DNA of 50,897 bases. Source: Rickettsia typhi (GTDB lineage: Bacteria; Pseudomonadota; Alphaproteobacteria; Rickettsiales; Rickettsiaceae). The notes below the pieces were generated by a model that was given only the letters and a program-made list of their open reading frames with translations, did no database searches and had not been told where the DNA came from. Both the position numbers and the translations under genes were made by a program. The DNA lies in contig CAMBEC010000011.1 in assembly GCA_945865485.1 (NCBI GenBank), positions 1 to 50,897 on the forward strand. Reading direction: 5' to 3'. Below, one piece after another: positions 8,074-17,580 of this stretch. Position 1 is the first letter of the stretch, and each line of letters opens with the position of its first letter.

Positions 8074-10128
8074 TCAGAACCAAGCCTGCTCAAAACAATC
8101 TTCCTGATACTCGACCCCTAATAATTCAGAAACCCCCTCGTCTTCAATAGGTGCTCTAGTATATCCTCCCATATATTCCTTAATTATAAGCCCGAATTTT
8201 CTCCCTATAGCTTCATCCATTGAGAGAGATTTATCAGTACCAATAAAACATTCTCTTAAAGCTTTTAGTAATGGTATTAGAAACTTACGGGTTACGTCTG
8301 CTGTTTCGTGTATATAAGACGTAAGACGCTCATTACCTAAAAGAAGACGAAAATCGCTATGTTGTGTTAAATATTCACTACTAACTCTTGGGCTCAAGGT
8401 ACCACCACATTGAATTATCTCATTAGCCTTACTTCCCAGTAACCATGGTACCATTTCACAGCTATATTTTTCTGGCTTATAACTACTCAAGATGGTAAAA
8501 TCTATCTTATCTTCTAATGAGAGTTGCGGCCTAAAAGATGGCATTAAGCTCGTTTCCTTTAAGTATTCTATCACAAGCTGAATTACTTTATCAGGCAATA
8601 TTGGTTGGACAATTTTTAGAGCCCCCTTAAAGGTTATATCTGCTGTAAAGCTAATAGTACCCGTACCTGTTATTATTCCCGTAACACCACTTAATTCAGA
8701 GGAAGACATAGTAACGCATTCTGTCAAAGCATCTTTTATGGTCATAAATAGCTGATGTTTTATCTGACTTAACGCTTGTTGGTAAACTAGCTCAGAGGTT
8801 GATGAAGTTGAGGTTGAAGAGGTTAAGGAAGTTGATGAAAGTGAAATACCATTATCTCTTACCCCTTCATTACCCGAATACTCATTAAGCAAAAACGATA
8901 ACACTATCTTAGCATGCATAGGAATAAGAACTTTTGTTAAATCTTCTAGAATATTTTTTAGGGCGACTTTAGAAAAGTAAACTTCATCTTTTCTTTGTTC
9001 AGCTTCTAAAGAAGCATCTTTCTTATTTTTATAGAAGCCCATTATCTCATCTTTAATTAATGTAAATTTTCTTCCTGCAGAAAGATTTTCTGGAGCAAAA
9101 AACTCCAGACTAGGATGATTATATAAAACGTGAGACAATAAATGCGTGTGTTCATGTACTAAAGTATCAATAAATTTAGCTAATATTCTTAATGCTTCTA
9201 CTGGAGATACTCCTTCTGCAACTAAATCTTTTGTATTACCAATTACTATCCTTGGGTTATCTAATGTTCCAGAATAATATCCACCTGAATCATTAATTAA
9301 AACATCACCATACAGATAAACAGGGCTATAACCAACAACTGCTTTTAAGAACGTTGAAATTATAGGATCACCCCTCATAACTACTTGTAATCCTTCAACA
9401 CTCTTTGTTATTATAGTTTGCCTTTGCCTTACATCTGATATATCTGAATAAGTATTTCTAAGGAGTAAATTGGTTACATCATCTACTCCACTAATATCTG
9501 CTGTAATTAGTGGGAGGCTATTAGTCACTGGTACATAATCAAACTCGGTCATTAAAGTGTTTGCAATAAGCGACTTAGTTGATTCTGGTTTATACCTTAA
9601 TATCCCTTCCTCTATATATACTGAATGCTTTTTAAATATACTTTGTAAGTCCAATTTATGCGGTTCATATAATGTACGATCCATACTTGGTATGCTAACC
9701 ACAAACATATCTAAAGTTTTTTTTCCTAAGGGAGATAAAGAAGCTACACTTGTTAAGTTTTTGACAAGTTCTATCATTATACCATTATACAGATCTTGCC
9801 CACTTGGATAGTAGGTTAAATTGATCGCAAGGGAAACTAGGTTATCTTCACTTAATGATTCAAAGTGAGAACTGGATACAAATTCTTTCAAGATACGTTG
9901 CCCTTCTACACCTCTATTAGCTAAATTAAAAATAGAAAAAGCGACTTTCAGACCTTCGTCTGTCAATTTTAATAAAGGTAAAATTTGCGGGAGTTTCTCT
10001 TTTAAAGCGTATTCTATAATCCTTAATTCTCCTGTTTCAAGTAAGCTCTCTATAGAAGAAAACCCATTAAAAGCATCTTCCAATTCACTATTTATAGATT
10101 TTCTTATTACTACAATTCCTTTTGCCAT
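8074..10128 (-). CDS. Large protein with an HExxH zinc-protease motif, unknown family
   Basis: A 684-residue protein that I cannot assign to a known family. Its notable feature is HEHTH at residues 325-329 in the helix-like context DTLVHEHTHLLSHVLYN, which fits the zincin pattern HExxH. It is preceded by a likely edge-strand segment (NPRIVIGNTKDL) and followed about 35 residues later by KDEIMGF, which might give a third ligand. No signal peptide or transmembrane helix is obvious. A short Ser/Thr-rich stretch (about residues 428-444) breaks the chain like a linker. It sits among repeat-protein genes of effector type, so a secreted metalloprotease toxin or effector is possible; this is inference. 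ATG start. Confidence 0.6.
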   Translation of the reverse strand: MAKGIVVIRKSINSELEDAFNGFSSIESLLETGELRIIEYALKEKLPQILPLLKLTDEGLKVAFSIFNLANRGVEGQRILKEFVSSSHFESLSEDNLVSLAINLTYYPSGQDLYNGIMIELVKNLTSVASLSPLGKKTLDMFVVSIPSMDRTLYEPHKLDLQSIFKKHSVYIEEGILRYKPESTKSLIANTLMTEFDYVPVTNSLPLITADISGVDDVTNLLLRNTYSDISDVRQRQTIITKSVEGLQVVMRGDPIISTFLKAVVGYSPVYLYGDVLINDSGGYYSGTLDNPRIVIGNTKDLVAEGVSPVEALRILAKFIDTLVHEHTHLLSHVLYNHPSLEFFAPENLSAGRKFTLIKDEIMGFYKNKKDASLEAEQRKDEVYFSKVALKNILEDLTKVLIPMHAKIVLSFLLNEYSGNEGVRDNGISLSSTSLTSSTSTSSTSELVYQQALSQIKHQLFMTIKDALTECVTMSSSELSGVTGIITGTGTISFTADITFKGALKIVQPILPDKVIQLVIEYLKETSLMPSFRPQLSLEDKIDFTILSSYKPEKYSCEMVPWLLGSKANEIIQCGGTLSPRVSSEYLTQHSDFRLLLGNERLTSYIHETADVTRKFLIPLLKALRECFIGTDKSLSMDEAIGRKFGLIIKEYMGGYTRAPIEDEGVSELLGVEYQEDCFEQAWF

Positions 10129-10226
10129 TTTAATATTATTGATTAAATATATTACTACATATAGATGATAAAGTTACCCCTTCCTTAAACTACAGATGCG
10201 ATAGAACCTATTATAACGCTATCCAA

Positions 10227-10246
10227 CTCGGGAGCAAGCTCCCGAG
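10227..10246. terminator. GC-rich hairpin 3' of the LRR gene
   Basis: Perfect inverted repeat CTCGGGAGC-AA-GCTCCCGAG between the stop of the poly-serine/LRR gene and the start of the metalloprotease-like gene. It stands out in an AT-rich spacer. No U-tract follows on the minus strand, so termination is only likely, not shown. Confidence 0.45.
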
Positions 10247-10268
10247 ATTTCCGCTAAGGCTGTTAAAT

Positions 10269-11639
10269 TTACCCTTGAAATTCGATAAAATTACCGTTCT
10301 CGTCGCATTCACCAATTACTACTGATGAATAATCAACAATTATGTTCTTTATTACATTAGGACACCAGAGATCAAGAAGTGAGAGAATACTAGCAATTGA
10401 GTCGTTATGATCCTTGAATATTTTCTCGACTATTTTTCGTCCTTTGTTATAATTCTCATGAGAATTATCATGATAAGTATCATCACATTTTAAACCAAAC
10501 TGCACTATACTAGGAGATTTAAGTAAAATTTGAGCCACCTCCTTCAGCTTATCATATGTACATGCGTTAAATACATATGGTAGATTAATGCCCGTAAGGA
10601 CTTTCGAATTAGCTATAACTTCAGCCATTTCAAGACTAAAATCATGAATACGATTAATTTGTAGCACTTTGATAGTAGGAGATAAAAGAAGCGTTTTAAG
10701 TACATCTAATTCTTCTGATAGCTGACAAAAACTTATATTTAGATGCGTAAGGTTCATACGTGCAAGATATTGTGCTATTTCTATATCTATCTGTATCACT
10801 CTTTCATGCCCGCTCATATTAAGGTTTCTCAATGTCTCTGATTGGGAAAAAATACTAAAAAAAATGCTTTGATCAGAGAGGTTCTGCTCTGCATCATCGT
10901 CATTATGCACATCAGCGCTACAGACTTCAAATATACTCGGAATATCAGGATTACTATTCAGAGAATTAGGATTACTATTCAGAGAATATATATCAAGAGT
11001 AATTAGCTCCTTAGATTTAGCAAAGAGCGTTGCTAATAATACTAGAGCTTTATAAGTGGGCACCACCTCATTTGGTCTTATTTCAACATAGGACGCATTT
11101 TTTATTACAGAATACAATGTACTGCTATCTAGATGGACGCCAGATTGTGCTAACTGATTTAATTCATTCAGATTTGAGTCAACTAAAGTTACTTTATTGC
11201 TAACATTAGAAGCAGGAGTTAATGCAGTCTGATATGAAGGTAACAAAGCTAATTCACCTGCTTGAGAGCTAGATGACGAACTAGAAGAAGAGCTACTAAG
11301 GCTCGGATTAAAGAACGGGTCACTTGAAAGTAAGCTTGATAATAAACTACTGGAGCTGCTACTCCAAGAAACTATGGATCCTGAATTACTACTTCCTAAA
11401 TTTGGTACAATAGAAAGGGAAGGTAACAAAGCTAATTCACTTATTTGAGAGCTAGAAGAGCTACTTGAACTAGAGCTCGGACTTGAGCTTAAACTAGAGC
11501 TAGAACTAGAGCTAGAACTAGAGCCTGAGTTTAGGCTGTTATAATCGCTTGTTATCCTAGGTGTAGTATCGAGAGTAGCTTTTTTAGTAGTTCCGGAATT
11601 CATATCACCAGTATTAACGTAACTAGAATTTCTCTTCAT
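10269..11639 (-). CDS. Poly-serine / leucine-rich-repeat protein
   Basis: A 456-residue protein of two halves. Residues 38-125 are low complexity: two long serine runs (about 39-64 and 113-125) joined by a hydrophobic linker. The segment ending each run (ELALLPS) occurs twice, which is an in-frame 183-bp duplication in the DNA. From about 250 to 385 there are leucine-rich repeats of ribonuclease-inhibitor type (LTHLNISFCQLSEELDVLKTL, IKVLQINRIH, LTGINLPYVF). There is no signal peptide. The architecture, disordered serine linker plus LRR ligand-binding domain, resembles host-targeted proteins of intracellular bacteria, but no function can be named. A TTGACA element lies about 70 bp upstream. 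Confidence 0.7.
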   Translation of the reverse strand: MKRNSSYVNTGDMNSGTTKKATLDTTPRITSDYNSLNSGSSSSSSSSSSLSSSPSSSSSSSSSSQISELALLPSLSIVPNLGSSNSGSIVSWSSSSSSLLSSLLSSDPFFNPSLSSSSSSSSSSSQAGELALLPSYQTALTPASNVSNKVTLVDSNLNELNQLAQSGVHLDSSTLYSVIKNASYVEIRPNEVVPTYKALVLLATLFAKSKELITLDIYSLNSNPNSLNSNPDIPSIFEVCSADVHNDDDAEQNLSDQSIFFSIFSQSETLRNLNMSGHERVIQIDIEIAQYLARMNLTHLNISFCQLSEELDVLKTLLLSPTIKVLQINRIHDFSLEMAEVIANSKVLTGINLPYVFNACTYDKLKEVAQILLKSPSIVQFGLKCDDTYHDNSHENYNKGRKIVEKIFKDHNDSIASILSLLDLWCPNVIKNIIVDYSSVVIGECDENGNFIEFQG

Positions 11640-11681
11640 AATTCCTATATATTTAATTATTATTAAAATTTACTTAACTAG

Positions 11682-11710
11682 TAGATAGTATAAGTTAATC
11701 TTTTTGTCAA
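11682..11710 (-). promoter_or_regulatory. Possible promoter of the poly-serine/LRR gene
   Basis: On the minus strand a perfect TTGACA (11705-11710), a 17-nt spacer and TATCTA, which is a weak -10 box, lie about 43-71 bp upstream of the ATG. The perfect -35 carries most of the evidence. Confidence 0.35.
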
Positions 11711-12008
11711 GATTAATTATTAAAATTAAAAATGCTATTTCATATTTCTCCCAAATTACTCAAATATTTTAAAGGATTTTGCTCTTCGCCAGAAATCGTC
11801 ATGCTCTTTGTGTATATGAAGTGTAGATTTTCTTTGAGTTACCGAGGGTTCTTTGCAGGAAGGTACGGATTTTCTCGTAAGGGGTAATCCTCCCATATTT
11901 AAGTAGGATCAGAAGTAGAGAGCTTAAGCAACCATTGCTAATTTTGCATTGGTGTAATACCCCTACTTCCATTCCAGTATATTTTGTACAAGCTTACTCT
12001 GCTTACTC
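11711..12008. other. Intergenic stretch without a recognisable gene
   Basis: AT-rich spacer between the asmA stop and the promoter of the LRR gene. I see no conserved frame, tRNA or strong hairpin. The part at about 11820-11960 is less AT-rich than the flanks and could be an eroded repeat or gene remnant. Confidence 0.3.
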
Positions 12009-14702
12009 TTATTTAAAGAGATTGCCTAAACCTTTCTTAATCAGATTTTCTGTTCCATTATTATTATCTGGATTATCCGTAGGTGAAGGAGCTGCTTGTT
12101 GACTACTACCACCGATAATATTTTTTAAAATATCTCCTGCACCGCCTTTGCCTCCTTGAATTTTATCTATAACCTTAGTTAAAACATTTTCTACCAAATA
12201 TTGTTTTAAGGCTTTAGCATCTACCTTACGCTGTATATTATCTAAAGGACCATAAAGATGAACATTAAAAGGAGGTAATTTTTGTCTATCTACTTTAACA
12301 GTAGAATTAACATCTAAATAGTACTTTGGAAGGTCAACCTTTCCTTCTGCACCAACAGTTACCGACGTAGCATCTAACTTAAAGTGAGTTAAGGTACCAA
12401 TTCCTTGTTTAATTATAACGTTTGTTTCTAAATTATTAAACGCCGTCTGACCTCCAGCAAAAGATGTATCTAATAAATTTATAATACTGGAAAGATCATT
12501 CATTTTGTCTAATGCATCTAATACCTTTTGTAGATTCACGCCATTTATTTTACCTTCTGTACCTACAAGATTAATATTACCTGAGAGATTGTTTATATAC
12601 TGATGCTCACTTGTGCCAAATGATTGCAATTTAGATGAGAAATTAAAATTTCCTTCTGTAATTTTTATTTCTTTATAATTTGGAACTACATCTTTAAGCT
12701 TTGCTTCTTTTAGCTCAGAATTTAAAAGAATTTCGCCAGTTTTAGCTATTACATGCCCATGTGCTTCTATAGAACCTCCATAAATACGCCCTGAAAGAAA
12801 TTCAAGATTAAGCTTACCACTTGCAAGCTGAAGCTTAGATTTCATACTATCTATATTTAGTGGTGCTTTAGTAAGTTTTGGGATAGCTATTGTAAAAGTT
12901 CCATCAAAAGCGTTTAAAAAAGATAGATCAATTTTCTCTTTAGACCAAGGTGCACCAGATTTTTGAGTAGCGGGTGATACGTTTCCTTTATTACTGGTAT
13001 TCCCTTGATTACTTGAATCATTCAAATTGATTTCTGAAGTGACTAAATCAAAAATAATTTTTGGCTTGTTGGTCAAATCTATGTTAGCTTTACCATTTAA
13101 AGATGTTTTGTTCTTATTAATAGTAACGTCAGATTTATTTAATATTATTTCTAAGACAGGCATTTGTCCCGAAATAGTATGCGATAATGAAAAAGCTCCG
13201 AGAGCAGCTGAAGCTTCTTTTTGATTTAAAAGTTGTTTTAAACTGTTACCAAGGTTTTGACCGTTTGCTGTTATAGTAAGATATGGTTTATATGCACTTG
13301 CAGTGTCCACTTTACCAACAATATGAGTATCAATTCCTGATAGAGTAAGGAGAGTATCTGTTTGCCAGATTTTAGCTTCTTCACTACTCTGTCCTTTAAT
13401 TTTTACTCCTGAAATTCCAATAGGAGAATTTATTCCCAATAACTTCATTAAAGTTGATCCTTTATTGGTCTCGAGGTTATAGGATAAATTGAGTTTTGGT
13501 TGCCAATTTATCGTAACATTACCATTTAAGTTCGCTTCTCCCAACAGGAGAGAGATGTTTTGGACATCAACGGTATTTTTACTATACGTTACTGAAGCTC
13601 CAAGCGAGATATTATTACTCAAAAGCAAAGGCACATCTGAAGAGTTGATTTGTAATTCTTCTAATAAAGGCTTTAAACCTTGTGTCTTTATATTAATTTT
13701 ATATCCTTTTAGCGCTTGGTCATTAGTAACCTTAGCAATAATATTACCTGGCACTATGTTTAAATTTAAAGTAGGTACCCCTCCTTTAAAATTGTACCCC
13801 CCTTCTCCTTTAGCCAGTATTTTTCCCATTGAAAAATTTAAGTCGCTAAGTAATATATTTTCCTTATCTGCAGTAATCCTAGTTGTAAGGTTGAATTCTC
13901 TCTGTAATCCTAAAGGTATCATAGGGAAAAGGTCACTTAAATGTTTTGCATTACCTTGATACTTTATATTTCCTGCAAAACTTAAATCATCTAAACTAAA
14001 TTCTCCCGCTAGAGTAGCTTTTTCTCCTTTTATTTTACCTTCCGCCATGATGGGCATCAACGGTTGATTAGCATTAATTGAACCATTAAGCACAATATTT
14101 TCCTCAAAAATTTTACTATTAATAGTAAATTCCATTGGCCCTTGTCCTAATAAATTTTTAATTATTAGATTTATATTCTCAAAAGCAATTTTTTCATTGT
14201 TTTGAACGTAAATTATTTGGCCATTTTCAATTACTAAGCGTTTTATAGAAAAAGGTAATTTAGGTATCTGTAGTGGTGTAGGATTATTAGTAGCAGAATT
14301 CTTACCGTTGTTATCTGTTTTTAATGTTTGAAGGCCTTTGCTATTATTTTGTTTTTCAATATGAATTTTAGGATTCTCAAGCATTATCTCAGAAATTACA
14401 AATGTACCTGTAAATAATGGTAAAATAGCTAAAGTTGCTTTTGCTTTGCCCACTTTAAGTATAGGAAGCTTTTGTTCATCAGGTAGCCCAGAAAGTTCAA
14501 TGTCAGATAACACTATCTTAGGTGCAGGTAAGATAGAAAACGTTATTGTATCTTTAATTATTAAGTCTCTTCCGGTCTCGGATTTTATTTTGGCTTCTAT
14601 ATCTTCTTTATAATCGTCTAATGAAATTAGTAAAGGGATTACTAATAACGCTAAAATAAGCACTAGAACAAGAAATGCACCATATTTTAAAAATTTCCCC
14701 AT
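12009..14702 (-). CDS. AsmA-family protein
   Basis: About 897 residues with an N-terminal membrane anchor (hydrophobic residues about 8-27) followed by the AsmA N-terminal signature (LKSETGRDLxIKDxITFSILPAPKIVLSDIELS-like). A very long region rich in beta strands runs to the C-terminus. AsmA/TamB/YhdP-type proteins are bridge-like factors of the inner membrane and periplasm linked to lipid transport and outer-membrane assembly. A second AsmA block at about residues 590-820 (GGSIEAHGH, LDLPKYYLDV-type strands) fits the two-ended layout. The C-terminal tail is disordered (Gly/Pro/Asn rich). GTG 14705 directly precedes ATG 14702; the ATG sits better behind AGAGG. Confidence 0.8.
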   Translation of the reverse strand: MGKFLKYGAFLVLVLILALLVIPLLISLDDYKEDIEAKIKSETGRDLIIKDTITFSILPAPKIVLSDIELSGLPDEQKLPILKVGKAKATLAILPLFTGTFVISEIMLENPKIHIEKQNNSKGLQTLKTDNNGKNSATNNPTPLQIPKLPFSIKRLVIENGQIIYVQNNEKIAFENINLIIKNLLGQGPMEFTINSKIFEENIVLNGSINANQPLMPIMAEGKIKGEKATLAGEFSLDDLSFAGNIKYQGNAKHLSDLFPMIPLGLQREFNLTTRITADKENILLSDLNFSMGKILAKGEGGYNFKGGVPTLNLNIVPGNIIAKVTNDQALKGYKINIKTQGLKPLLEELQINSSDVPLLLSNNISLGASVTYSKNTVDVQNISLLLGEANLNGNVTINWQPKLNLSYNLETNKGSTLMKLLGINSPIGISGVKIKGQSSEEAKIWQTDTLLTLSGIDTHIVGKVDTASAYKPYLTITANGQNLGNSLKQLLNQKEASAALGAFSLSHTISGQMPVLEIILNKSDVTINKNKTSLNGKANIDLTNKPKIIFDLVTSEINLNDSSNQGNTSNKGNVSPATQKSGAPWSKEKIDLSFLNAFDGTFTIAIPKLTKAPLNIDSMKSKLQLASGKLNLEFLSGRIYGGSIEAHGHVIAKTGEILLNSELKEAKLKDVVPNYKEIKITEGNFNFSSKLQSFGTSEHQYINNLSGNINLVGTEGKINGVNLQKVLDALDKMNDLSSIINLLDTSFAGGQTAFNNLETNVIIKQGIGTLTHFKLDATSVTVGAEGKVDLPKYYLDVNSTVKVDRQKLPPFNVHLYGPLDNIQRKVDAKALKQYLVENVLTKVIDKIQGGKGGAGDILKNIIGGSSQQAAPSPTDNPDNNNGTENLIKKGLGNLFK

Positions 14703-14791
14703 CACTTAACCTCTGTATATAATTTATTCTTTATTTTGCTAATATTCTTAATATTTATACTATAGATAATATTTCAATAACAGGAATATCT

Positions 14792-15558
14792 TCAGGGATT
14801 CGATTGTTGCCTTGTAATGTGCTCTGTATTTAGATCGCTTAGAATGTATTCCCAAAACTTTAGCCCGTTTCTAAGTGCAAACGCAGATGTTTGATTGGTA
14901 AGTATAATAATTCCAGCTTTTTTTGAAGGAATGAACCCCATAAAGGTAGTAGCTCCATTAATAAAGCCAGAATGGAATATCAACCTTGACTCCTCTTTAT
15001 TGTCAAGAAATAGAATGCGCCAACCTAGACCATACCACGATTTTATACGATTATTATTAAATGGTAGACCAATATTCCAATAAAATACGTCTTTATTTTC
15101 AACTCTTGGTCTAAAAATTTCATTTAATACAGTTTCTGTTATTAAATCAGGTCTAGTACCCATAGCTAGTTTTAAGAATTCTGTCAAAGAATTAATTGTA
15201 GCAAACACACCAGCAGCAGCTGGAACTGATTTTTGGTAATTAGAAGGAAAAGGTAGTTGCTTTCCACTTCGTGAATATTGTCGAGCAAAATTAGAGTTTG
15301 GATCTATAGGTAATAAAGTTATGCCATTTGTACCTAGCTTACTATTAAGCAAAGATATAGCATCAGTTATACTATACCCCCTTTCCTTTAATGCATCGTC
15401 TATAAAACTGTACATTAAATTACTATACTTATAACATTCACCTGGTTTGCAATTTTAATAAATGATTCAAGGTCATTTATAGAGTAACCTTGGCTATTTG
15501 AGGCGGAGGATATTGAACTAGTAAAGAGAAGGCAAATAAACATTAGTAATCTGATCAT
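14792..15558 (-). pseudogene. Broken serine beta-lactamase-family (class C/PBP-like) gene
   Basis: The 207-codon frame starting at 15415 is only the C-terminal half of a beta-lactamase/transpeptidase-family protein: GLGWRI, then HSGFINGA (equivalent of the KTG box), then an LTNQ strand. Reading upstream in the same frame gives KPGECYKYSNLMY, which contains the second catalytic motif Y-S-N, before a stop at 15455-15457. In the next frame, an ATG at 15558 opens a good signal peptide (MIRLLMFICLLFTSSISSA) followed by the usual family start INDLESFIKIAN. The part between, including the SxxK nucleophile, is missing. The gene has therefore lost an internal segment and shifted frame, and is almost certainly inactive. 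Confidence 0.75.
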
Positions 15559-15701
15559 AAATCTTATTTTCCTTGTGTAGATGTTTCAAATATTAACGCC
15601 TGACGCTTAAACCAATATTTAGTAGATAATACTATTAACTAAATTAGTGCACAACACTCAAAGCTAATATGAAGAAAGAAGAGTGAAGGCATATATAGCC
15701 A

Positions 15702-16553
15702 CTAATCTTTTTGCTCGTCCACTTCTCCCGTTATTAAAACGCTCTCGGACGTTCCTATCTGGCCATTTACTCCCAAGGATTCTAAAGTACCTTTTGTTTC
15801 GCTAAAAAACATGTCCGCTACTACTCCTTCTTGAAGGTTTTCATCATGAAAAGAGTTACTTGACCCATCTTGAGAATCGCAAGAAGTATCTTTTTCTTTT
15901 AAATTAAACTCTCCCGTAAGAGGAGCTAACTTATTTGATGCTATAAAACAATCTATTACCCCCCTTTCCTCGGTGCTAAGATGGAGTGGGTTAATAATAG
16001 TTTCCTTCCAAATGATAGATAATTGCTCAACAGGAATAGTTGCCAGAGTTTTCTGAAGGACTATGCCAGACGGTTTTGAGCTTAGGATTAAATTAATAAC
16101 TGTTCTATCGCGCGCTGGACCAGCCTTCAAAGTAAAGTCATAGTTATTTTCTGCAAAAGCTTCTAATACAGGTACTGAGCAAGTTACAGCCGCTAAGTGC
16201 AGCGGGGTCATGTCTTCAACATAATCGTTTCTTGCTCCTTTCTCGATCAAAAATTTGGCTATTTTTACGAAGTCTGTATGGAGAGTTCCTTCAAATATTG
16301 CTTTATAAAGAGGAGATTTATTACCTCTGCCTTTATTTATATCAGCTTCCATTACTTCTACTAAGTACTCTACTTTCTCATAATATCCTGCATTTTTTTG
16401 AATATCATTTTTTATACTATCATAAAGCAAAGTGGCTCCCTTTACTCCACATATATTTACCGAATACGGATTAATATTATGATTGAAAGGGTTAGGAATT
16501 TTTTTCTTTACTGAGCCTTCTTCAATTGCATCAAACTCTCCTTTACGCTTCAT
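15702..16553 (-). CDS. Ankyrin-repeat protein with bipartite NLS-like N-terminus
   Basis: A 283-residue protein. Two to three ankyrin repeats lie at about residues 75-150 (KSPLYKAIFEG...FLIEKGARNDY, then MTPLHLAAVTCSVPVLEAFAENN). The N-terminus reads K2-R3, a 12-residue spacer, then K16-K18, which matches the bipartite nuclear localisation pattern; the TPR protein at the left end shows the same design. The C-terminal 60 residues are acidic and probably disordered. A strong Shine-Dalgarno sequence (AAGGAG) precedes the ATG. No signal peptide. A host-directed effector is plausible by analogy with ankyrin effectors of other Rickettsiales, but is not shown. Confidence 0.75.
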   Translation of the reverse strand: MKRKGEFDAIEEGSVKKKIPNPFNHNINPYSVNICGVKGATLLYDSIKNDIQKNAGYYEKVEYLVEVMEADINKGRGNKSPLYKAIFEGTLHTDFVKIAKFLIEKGARNDYVEDMTPLHLAAVTCSVPVLEAFAENNYDFTLKAGPARDRTVINLILSSKPSGIVLQKTLATIPVEQLSIIWKETIINPLHLSTEERGVIDCFIASNKLAPLTGEFNLKEKDTSCDSQDGSSNSFHDENLQEGVVADMFFSETKGTLESLGVNGQIGTSESVLITGEVDEQKD

Positions 16554-16876
16554 GTTCTTCTCCTTCTTCCTTAAATAATTAAATTCCTAAACTCCAATAA
16601 TAAATCAAGGGTTACAATTAAAGAGAGCTTACTATTGAACTAATCCTTTCTTTAGTAGGGTTTGGCGAGATAACTTATCACTTCTTGTTTTTAAAATAAA
16701 TAGATTATTTTAAATACCCTCACTTTAGACAATCTTCTCTTTAGTATGCTATGCATACGCCAATCTACCTAACCAAGTATTTTAGTTTATTGTTTACCAA
16801 TCCTTAATTAAATGAGTAGATAATTATAACTGTATACTCCAATAAAGGTCGTATACAAATCTGGGAGGTGGTTATC
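16554..16876. other. Divergent intergenic region
   Basis: About 320 bp between the minus-strand ankyrin gene and the plus-strand small genes. It must carry promoters for both directions. I can see only weak -10-like AT boxes (for example TATACT near 16832) and no convincing -35 partner. No gene or repeat is apparent. Confidence 0.3.
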
Positions 16877-17152
16877 ATGGCAAAAGAAAAAACTACAGGA
16901 CAGAAGGTTAAAGAATGGTTTCAAAAGCTAGTACCATGCTGTTTGAAAGTAACAGATGAAGCATTGGACTTAGCAGGAGATATAGCCGAACAAGCTATTA
17001 AAGATAAGCATCCTGGTAAAACGGGAGAAGCTGGTGGTAAAATAGTTAGTGACTTACTTCATGGGCTAGGTGATAGCCTCAGAGGTAGTTCTCATGAAGA
17101 AGTTATTGCCGTCGGCGCCACTGATCATAATGACGATTTGCTCCACAATTAA
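16877..17152 (+). CDS. Small protein of unknown function, paralogue 1
   Basis: A 91-residue protein starting at ATG 16877, nine bases after a very strong Shine-Dalgarno (GGGAGG); an in-frame GTG at 16868 lies within the ribosome-binding site and is rejected. The first 27 residues (MAKEKTTGQKVKEWFQKLVPCCL) are nearly repeated in the next gene, and the nucleotide match includes the ribosome-binding site. The middle is helical and the C-terminus is acidic (VIAVGATDHNDD). The adjacent cysteines in the VPCCL segment could be membrane-proximal, but no anchor is evident. No family recognised. Confidence 0.65.
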   Translation: MAKEKTTGQKVKEWFQKLVPCCLKVTDEALDLAGDIAEQAIKDKHPGKTGEAGGKIVSDLLHGLGDSLRGSSHEEVIAVGATDHNDDLLHN

Positions 17153-17214
17153 CGAAATACTCTGTTTGGTTTAATCGTTTATAAAGAGTTTATTTATTTT
17201 TAGAGGTGGTTATT

Positions 17215-17469
17215 ATGGCAAAAGGAAAAACTACAGGGCAGAAAATTAAAGAATGGATACAATTTAATTTTATACCTTCATGCCTCTCAATACAAAACGA
17301 AGAACAAGCTGCTTTCATTCCTGCGAAGCTAGTGAGACAAGGAGCAATGCGAGATTTATTTCAATCAAACGAAGAGCGTCTTGATGAAGTTAATTCAAGA
17401 GATAGCCTAGTTGACGGAGCCAAAGTTAATGTCATAGGTATCATAACTGATCATGTTGAATTAGAATGA
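17215..17469 (+). CDS. Small protein of unknown function, paralogue 2
   Basis: An 84-residue protein starting at ATG 17215 behind AGAGG (an in-frame GTG at 17206 is within the ribosome-binding site). Its N-terminus (MAKGKTTGQKIKEW, then IPSCL) copies that of the preceding gene, and its C-terminus (VNVIGIITDHVELE) matches the pattern of that gene's end, while the middle is unrelated. This looks like a tandem duplication with a divergent central part. A 12-bp hairpin with a T-rich tail follows 26 bp after the stop. Function unknown. Confidence 0.65.
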   Translation: MAKGKTTGQKIKEWIQFNFIPSCLSIQNEEQAAFIPAKLVRQGAMRDLFQSNEERLDEVNSRDSLVDGAKVNVIGIITDHVELE

Positions 17470-17494
17470 TATAGTTAAATCTTGATTTAATTAT

Positions 17495-17543
17495 TTACTA
17501 ATGTTAGCTTTAAATTAAGGTTAACATTAGTAATTCTTTGTTT
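17495..17543 (+). terminator. Intrinsic-type terminator after the small-gene pair
   Basis: A 12-bp perfect stem, TTACTAATGTTA (17495-17506) / TAACATTAGTAA (17522-17533), with a 15-nt loop, is followed by TTCTTTGTTT. It separates the two small paralogues from the next gene, which therefore probably has its own promoter. Confidence 0.55.
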
Positions 17544-17580
17544 AGCCAATTTAAATATCCACATTAGTAGGAGTTTTTTT

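Noticed and set aside
10269-11639. Bipartite NLS in the LRR protein (KR...KK)
   Set aside because: Spacer is 15 residues and the second cluster has only two lysines, so it does not fit the consensus.
13489-13959. 156-codon plus-strand frame inside asmA
   Set aside because: Antisense shadow of asmA; no ribosome-binding site and no recognisable domain.
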